A stretch of 15,924 bases of DNA from Ruminococcaceae bacterium UBA6855 (lineage in GTDB: Bacteria > Bacillota > Clostridia > Oscillospirales > Acutalibacteraceae), in the NCBI GenBank assembly GCA_002451755.1, contig DKDF01000105.1, positions 12,453-28,376 of the forward strand. Direction: 5' to 3'. The translations under genes were made by a program, and so were the position numbers. Below the pieces are notes generated by a model. The model was not told where the DNA came from. It searched no databases and saw only the letters and a program-made list of their open reading frames with translations. This document shows positions 12,298 through 15,924 of this stretch, piece by piece. The stretch's first letter is position 1. Every line of letters starts with the position of its first letter.

Positions 12298-13320
12298 ATG
12301 TCAGATTACACGACCGTATATTTCACCTGGATCAAGAGGGGATTCAACATCCCGTCTACCCTTGTCGAGTTCTCGCTCTTCGGGAACGAGATCAGCATCA
12401 AGTTCTACGGGATCATTATCGCCTTCGGATTCATTCTCGCCGCGCTATTCGGCGGCAGAATGGCTTATAAATGGCGCATAAGCCTCGACAAGATGCTCGA
12501 TGTGCTCATCTACGGCACCCTTGCGGGAATAATAGGCGCGCGCGCGTACTATGTTATATTCCAGTGGGACTATTATAAGCTTCATCCGGCGGAGATTCCG
12601 CAGATCTGGCAGGGCGGACTCGCCATCTACGGCGGCGTAATCGCGGGGCTTCTCGCCGCGCTGATAGTCTGCAAGGTCAGAAAAATAAATGTCCTCAACC
12701 TTCTTGATATGGGCGGCATAAGCCTTCTTATCGGTCAGGGCATCGGCCGCTGGGGCAACTTCATGAATCAGGAAGCCTTCGGCACAAACACCGACGCGCC
12801 CTGGGGAATGTGGAGCAAGAAAATAGCGGCAACGATAATCCAGGACAGCCAGCTGCTCGCCGAAAAAGGCATAACAATGGATCCGAACAAGCCGGTTCAT
12901 CCGACCTTCCTCTATGAATCGCTCTGGTGCCTTATCGGCTTTGTCATTCTTTATATTATCTATAAAAAGTGCAGAAAGTTCAGCGGCCAGCTCTTCCTCG
13001 GCTACGGCGCGTGGTACGGACTGGGCAGAATGATAATCGAGGGCTTCAGAACCGACAGCCTCTATATCGGCAACACTACTATAAGAGTTTCGCAGGTCGT
13101 CTCCGGCGTGCTCATGCTCGTGTCTCTCGTGCTGTTCATAGTCTTCACCGTCAAATATACGAAGCATCCCAAGCCCATCGAGGGCGTGGACTATTTCCCG
13201 GCGGATGTCGTCAAGACCAGAAAAGAGCGTCTTGCGGATGAAGCCGCCGCAGCCGCCGAGCAGGCAAAAACAGAGGAGACTTCCGCAGAGAAGCCCGACG
13301 GCGGCACAAAGACGGAATAA
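12298..13320 (+). CDS. lgt: Prolipoprotein diacylglyceryl transferase (Lgt)
   Basis: 340 aa. Polytopic membrane protein with about seven hydrophobic segments. Signature GQGIGRWGNFMNQEAFG holds the essential Arg, Asn and Glu of the Lgt family; QGGLAIYGG corresponds to the HGGL-type loop and HPTFLYES is also conserved. It moves diacylglycerol from phosphatidylglycerol to the lipobox cysteine of prolipoproteins, the first step of lipoprotein maturation. The frame is open further upstream, but AGAGG (12284-12288) is nine bases before ATG 12298, so I use that start; ATGs at 12289 and 12292 are too close to it. The C-terminus carries an extra hydrophilic Ala/Glu/Lys-rich tail of about 40 residues. 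folD follows after 23 bases. Confidence 0.96.
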   Translation: MSDYTTVYFTWIKRGFNIPSTLVEFSLFGNEISIKFYGIIIAFGFILAALFGGRMAYKWRISLDKMLDVLIYGTLAGIIGARAYYVIFQWDYYKLHPAEIPQIWQGGLAIYGGVIAGLLAALIVCKVRKINVLNLLDMGGISLLIGQGIGRWGNFMNQEAFGTNTDAPWGMWSKKIAATIIQDSQLLAEKGITMDPNKPVHPTFLYESLWCLIGFVILYIIYKKCRKFSGQLFLGYGAWYGLGRMIIEGFRTDSLYIGNTTIRVSQVVSGVLMLVSLVLFIVFTVKYTKHPKPIEGVDYFPADVVKTRKERLADEAAAAAEQAKTEETSAEKPDGGTKTE

Positions 13321-13343
13321 ATCAAGCGAAAAGAGTGAATAAG

Positions 13344-14198
13344 ATGGCAAAGCTGATAGACGGAAAGCTCATCTCCGGCGAGGTGCTCGACTCCGTGCGC
13401 GAGCGCGTGGAATATCTGAAAAGCCGCGGCGTTGAGCCGTGCCTTGCGGTTATAATCGTCGGCGACGACCCTGCGTCGCGTGTGTATGTCAACAACAAAA
13501 AGAAGAGCTGCGAAAAGGTCGGCATAAAGTCGCTCGAATTTGCGCTCCCCGCCGATACGAAGCAGGAGGAGCTCATCGCGCTCATCGACCGCCTCAATGC
13601 GGATTCGTCCGTCAGCGGCATACTCTGCCAGCTTCCCGTGCCGGAGCATATCGACTCAGAGGAGCTTATCCGCCGCATCTCGCCCGAAAAGGATGTCGAT
13701 TGCTTCCATCCGCAGAATGTCGGCGCGGTGGTGACGGGCGGCAATGTGTTTTTGCCCTGCACCCCGGCGGGAATAATCGAGATGCTGCATCATGAAAATA
13801 TCGCGACCGCAGGCAAAAACTGCGTTATCGTCGGCAGAAGCAATATCGTCGGCAAGCCCATGGCAATGCTCCTCCTGCATGAAAACGGCACCGTGACAAT
13901 CTGTCATTCAAAGACGGAAAACCTGCCCGAGGTCACCCGCCGCGCGGACATTCTTGTTTCCGCAGTCGGCAAGGCCGGCTTTGTGACGGCTGACATGGTC
14001 AAACCCGGCGCGGTTGTGATAGACGTCGGAATGAACAGAACCCCGGAAGGAAAGCTGACGGGCGACGTTGATTTCGCCGCGGTTGAACCGCTCGCGTCAT
14101 TCATCACCCCCGTTCCCGGAGGTGTCGGCCCGATGACGGTCACAATGCTGCTTAAAAACACCGTTACGGCAGCAAAGCTCCAAAATAAAACAAAATAA
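13344..14198 (+). CDS. folD: Bifunctional methylenetetrahydrofolate dehydrogenase/cyclohydrolase FolD
   Basis: 284 aa, the usual length. Catalytic motif YVNNKKKSCEKVGI with Tyr48 and Lys52, ILCQLPVPEH, the PEKDVDCFHPQNVG block, PCTPAGIIEML, the Rossmann signature IVGRSNIVGKPMAMLLL, CHSKT, and TPVPGGVGPMTVTMLL near the end. It interconverts 5,10-methylene-, methenyl- and 10-formyl-tetrahydrofolate with NADP, feeding purine synthesis and formyl-Met. The frame also starts at GTG 13335, but GAAAAGAG eight bases before ATG 13344 favours the ATG. The block DVDCFHP has Cys where most relatives have Gly. Probably co-transcribed with lgt, with no obvious functional link. Confidence 0.97.
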   Translation: MAKLIDGKLISGEVLDSVRERVEYLKSRGVEPCLAVIIVGDDPASRVYVNNKKKSCEKVGIKSLEFALPADTKQEELIALIDRLNADSSVSGILCQLPVPEHIDSEELIRRISPEKDVDCFHPQNVGAVVTGGNVFLPCTPAGIIEMLHHENIATAGKNCVIVGRSNIVGKPMAMLLLHENGTVTICHSKTENLPEVTRRADILVSAVGKAGFVTADMVKPGAVVIDVGMNRTPEGKLTGDVDFAAVEPLASFITPVPGGVGPMTVTMLLKNTVTAAKLQNKTK

Positions 14199-14227
14199 AA
14201 AACAGCCGCCCGAGGGCGGCTGTTTTT
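14199..14227. terminator. Bidirectional terminator between folD and the TPR gene
   Basis: AAAACAGCCGCC (14199-14210) pairs perfectly over 12 bp with GGCGGCTGTTTT (14215-14226) around loop CGAG. T runs exist on both strands (TTTTT ending at 14227 on plus; TTTTATTTTG on minus from 14200 down), so it can end folD and the convergent minus-strand gene. Confidence 0.95.
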
Positions 14228-14254
14228 AGTTGTTATTATTTCAGGACTGCACTG

Positions 14255-14950
14255 TCACGCCTCGCTTTTCTCCCCTGCGGAAAGTATCTCCTCCGCCTTG
14301 TGACGAAGAACGGGAGAGGCGAGCGCCGTATAAACATAGTTCATCTTTTCCTTTGCGGCGTCAATATCGCCGTCCTTATAAGCCTTGAAGCCTTCAAGAA
14401 AGCTTATCTGGGTATGAAATTCCGCAACTTTTTCAATTTTGTCGTAACAGATACGCGCGTTTTCAAAATCGGACTTTTGCAGATAATAAAGCGAAAGCCA
14501 GAACATTTTCTTGTTTACGTCGACGCGGAAATCCTTTGCGTCCTTATATTTTTCCTCGTCAATACTGTTTATGCGCAAAAGGAATTTTTCATCATTGTTT
14601 TCCGTAAAATAAATGACGGCAAGCGAGAGGTAAAGCCCCAGAACTACGCTTCCGTCTCTCTTTCTTTTTGAATTTGAATGTGTATATTCCTCGTAACTGA
14701 GCATTTTTTCGCCGATTGCGGCGGCTTTTTTATAGTCGCCCTTTTCAAATGCTTTTGCAGCTCTTTCCGACCGTCTCATTCTCAGCAGAAAAATAATCAT
14801 AAACATTCCCGCGTAGAGCGTCAGTATGTATATGAGCGGCGAAAAATACATCAGCGTAACACCGATTTTCTCTGCAAAAGCGATTGTCACCGCCCAAAAG
14901 ATTATCGAATAAATGATGGTAAGCAATCTTACCCGTGTGGCATATTTAAT
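14255..14950 (-). CDS. Small membrane-anchored TPR-like protein, function unknown
   Basis: 231 aa if started at an ATT codon (14950-14948). Two hydrophobic segments (about 8-26 and 32-56) and a basic stretch (RMRRSERAAK) are followed by a soluble part with TPR-like helix pairs: AAKAFEKGDYKKAAAIGEKM, FWLSLYYLQKSDFENARICY and FLEGFKAYKDGDIDAAKEKM. I do not recognise a named family; TPR parts usually bind other proteins. The frame stays open upstream to 15370, but a -10/-35 pair at 14982-15010 places transcription start near 14975 and AGGAG (14963-14959) is eight bases before the ATT. No in-frame ATG lies before the first membrane segment; an in-frame TTG at 14926 is too far from the site. Single gene, ended by the shared terminator. 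Confidence 0.7.
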   Translation of the reverse strand: MKYATRVRLLTIIYSIIFWAVTIAFAEKIGVTLMYFSPLIYILTLYAGMFMIIFLLRMRRSERAAKAFEKGDYKKAAAIGEKMLSYEEYTHSNSKRKRDGSVVLGLYLSLAVIYFTENNDEKFLLRINSIDEEKYKDAKDFRVDVNKKMFWLSLYYLQKSDFENARICYDKIEKVAEFHTQISFLEGFKAYKDGDIDAAKEKMNYVYTALASPVLRHKAEEILSAGEKSEA

Positions 14951-14981
14951 AAACGTTGCTCCTTTTCTGTCCTTACTTTGA

Positions 14982-15010
14982 ATTATATCATATTTTACGT
15001 CCGCTTGCAA
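14982..15010 (-). promoter_or_regulatory. Promoter of the TPR-like gene
   Basis: On the minus strand, -35 TTGCAA (15010-15005, four of six matches), 17-base spacer, perfect -10 TATAAT (14987-14982). Predicted start near 14975, giving a leader of about 25 bases before the ATT start codon. Confidence 0.7.
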
Positions 15011-15043
15011 GGAAAATATATGCACGGCGGCGGTTTTGCATAA

Positions 15044-15072
15044 TTGACACAGCCGCCCGCGGGTGATATAAT
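15044..15072 (+). promoter_or_regulatory. Perfect-consensus promoter of the thioesterase gene
   Basis: TTGACA (15044-15049), exactly 17 bases, TATAAT (15067-15072): a full consensus sigma-A promoter. The spacer holds the 8-bp palindrome CCCGCGGG (15056-15063). Start near 15079, leader of about 30 bases. Divergent from the promoter of the TPR-like gene. Confidence 0.92.
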
Positions 15073-15109
15073 CAATTCCGTAAACAATGATGAAAGACGG
15101 TAAACAAAA

Positions 15110-15847
15110 ATGATATTCAGCGAAAAATATCACAGCAGAATAGAGGATTTCGGCAGGGGCGGACTTATGACTCCGGAAGCCGTTCTCCGCATATTTGAAA
15201 ACACGGGCAGTCACCATTCGGACTCCGTCGGCGACAGTCTCATTTCCGGCGCGGCGGCAGGGGTCGCATGGATAGTTGCGGAATGGAATGTCAGAATTCA
15301 CCGCTTCCCCGCATACGGGGAGGAGCTCATTCAGTCGACGTGCGCCGTCGGGCTGAAACCGTCGATTCAATGCGGGAGAAGGATGACTATAAAAACTGCG
15401 TCCGGCGAGCTCTGCGCCGAAGGAAACGCCGTTCTTGTGCGCATGGACGTATCGACGGGAAGACTTGTAAAGTCTACGGAAGAGCTCATCGCGCTTTACA
15501 AGCCCGAGCCGGAGGATGAGTCAAAGGAAAAGCTGCCGCGTCTCGTCCCGCCGAAGGAATTCGACGCAGAGGTTCCCGTTCTTCTCCGTCGCGGCGACAT
15601 AGATTATAACGGTCACGTTCACAACGCAAACTATTTCACGCTTGCGCTTGAAGCCATGCCGAAAGAGCTTTACGAAAAACGGCAGATCACAGCTTATCGC
15701 ATTTCCTATCGCTCGCCGATAAAGGAGTCGGACGTCATAACGGCAAAGCTCTCCGCCGACGAAAACTCGCTCCTCGAATGTTTCTTCTCCTCGGACGGAA
15801 CCCTCAAAACAATCGTCCGCCTCGAACTCTCCCCTACTTTTCTTTGA
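15110..15847 (+). CDS. Acyl-ACP thioesterase (FatA-like, double hotdog fold)
   Basis: 245 aa, the usual length for bacterial acyl-ACP thioesterases. Two hotdog halves: 1 to about 120, with DFGRGGLMTPEAVLRIFENT, and about 140-245, with RRGDIDYNGHVHNANYF that supplies the family Asp-Asn-His active-site pattern (DxxxNGHxxN). It hydrolyses acyl-ACP to free fatty acid in the cytosol; chain-length preference cannot be read. No signal peptide or membrane segment. The ATG is chosen because it gives a full N-terminus behind a consensus promoter; the ribosome binding site is weak (GAAAGACGG, about ten bases upstream). The last codons (PTFL and stop) are made of one copy of a repeat that continues beyond the gene. 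Confidence 0.88.
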   Translation: MIFSEKYHSRIEDFGRGGLMTPEAVLRIFENTGSHHSDSVGDSLISGAAAGVAWIVAEWNVRIHRFPAYGEELIQSTCAVGLKPSIQCGRRMTIKTASGELCAEGNAVLVRMDVSTGRLVKSTEELIALYKPEPEDESKEKLPRLVPPKEFDAEVPVLLRRGDIDYNGHVHNANYFTLALEAMPKELYEKRQITAYRISYRSPIKESDVITAKLSADENSLLECFFSSDGTLKTIVRLELSPTFL

Positions 15848-15875
15848 CCTACTTTTCTTCGAGAAGAAAAGTAGG
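15833..15875. repeat. Tandem and inverted repeat at the thioesterase 3' end
   Basis: CCTACTTTTCTTTGA (15833-15847, including the stop codon) is followed at once by CCTACTTTTCTTCGA (15848-15862), and the second copy forms a perfect 13-bp inverted repeat, CCTACTTTTCTTC (15848-15860) with GAAGAAAAGTAGG (15863-15875). No T run follows on either strand, so it is a poor intrinsic terminator. It looks like a copy of an interspersed palindromic repeat. The remaining bases to 15924 hold only the palindrome TTTGCGCAAA (15898-15907). Confidence 0.7.
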
Positions 15876-15924
15876 CAAAAGAAGCTTTAGTTATTTGTTT
15901 GCGCAAATTTTATATTCTCATCAA

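Noticed and set aside
14951..15370. N-terminal extension of the TPR-like gene up to 15370
   Set aside because: It would overlap the thioesterase gene and both divergent promoters, and the minus-strand promoter starts transcription downstream of it.

Overview
The window is a chromosomal segment of a Gram-positive, low-to-mid GC bacterium, most likely a member of class Clostridia of the gut Oscillospirales/Ruminococcaceae kind. The pointers are a canonical CIRCE operator in front of a class I heat-shock operon ordered hrcA-grpE-dnaK-dnaJ, a DnaK without the ATPase-domain insert of Gram-negative DnaKs, a lepA end upstream of hrcA, a lon-engB pair, near-consensus sigma-A promoters and strong GGAGG-type ribosome binding sites. 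The genus cannot be fixed by reading alone. No tRNA, rRNA, CRISPR array, transposase or phage gene is visible.

Layout. 1-150: last codons of lepA and its terminator. 150-3551 (minus strand): one apparent operon transcribed away from hrcA: a HAD phosphatase, then two tandem paralogous membrane GHKL histidine kinases (446 and 450 aa). 3552-3777: divergent control region with back-to-back promoters, a 32-bp-spaced direct repeat, a 15-bp palindrome and CIRCE. 3778-8846 (plus): hrcA, grpE, dnaK, dnaJ; a 388-bp non-coding, hairpin-rich gap separates dnaK from dnaJ. 8945-12086 (plus): lon and engB behind their own promoter. 12087-12297: a gap with nested inverted repeats. 12298-14198 (plus): lgt and folD, closed by a bidirectional terminator. 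14255-14950 (minus): a small membrane-anchored TPR-like protein with no visible ATG start. 15044-15847 (plus): a fatty acyl-ACP thioesterase from a perfect-consensus promoter, ending in a palindromic repeat.

How the genes work together. HrcA, GrpE, DnaK and DnaJ form the CIRCE-controlled chaperone set; Lon degrades the damaged proteins the chaperones cannot rescue; EngB assists large-subunit ribosome assembly. Lgt (prolipoprotein lipidation), FolD (one-carbon folates) and the acyl-ACP thioesterase (fatty acid release) are housekeeping or envelope genes that share only location.

Most of the window is ordinary core genome. The part most likely to be new is the HAD-kinase-kinase cassette sitting between lepA and hrcA. 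The two kinases are about 95% identical over the catalytic half but only about 72% over the membrane sensor half, and no response regulator is adjacent. Other points of interest are the structured dnaK-dnaJ gap, hairpins in the dnaK and dnaJ leaders, a probable ATT start codon, and a palindromic repeat overlapping the thioesterase stop codon.
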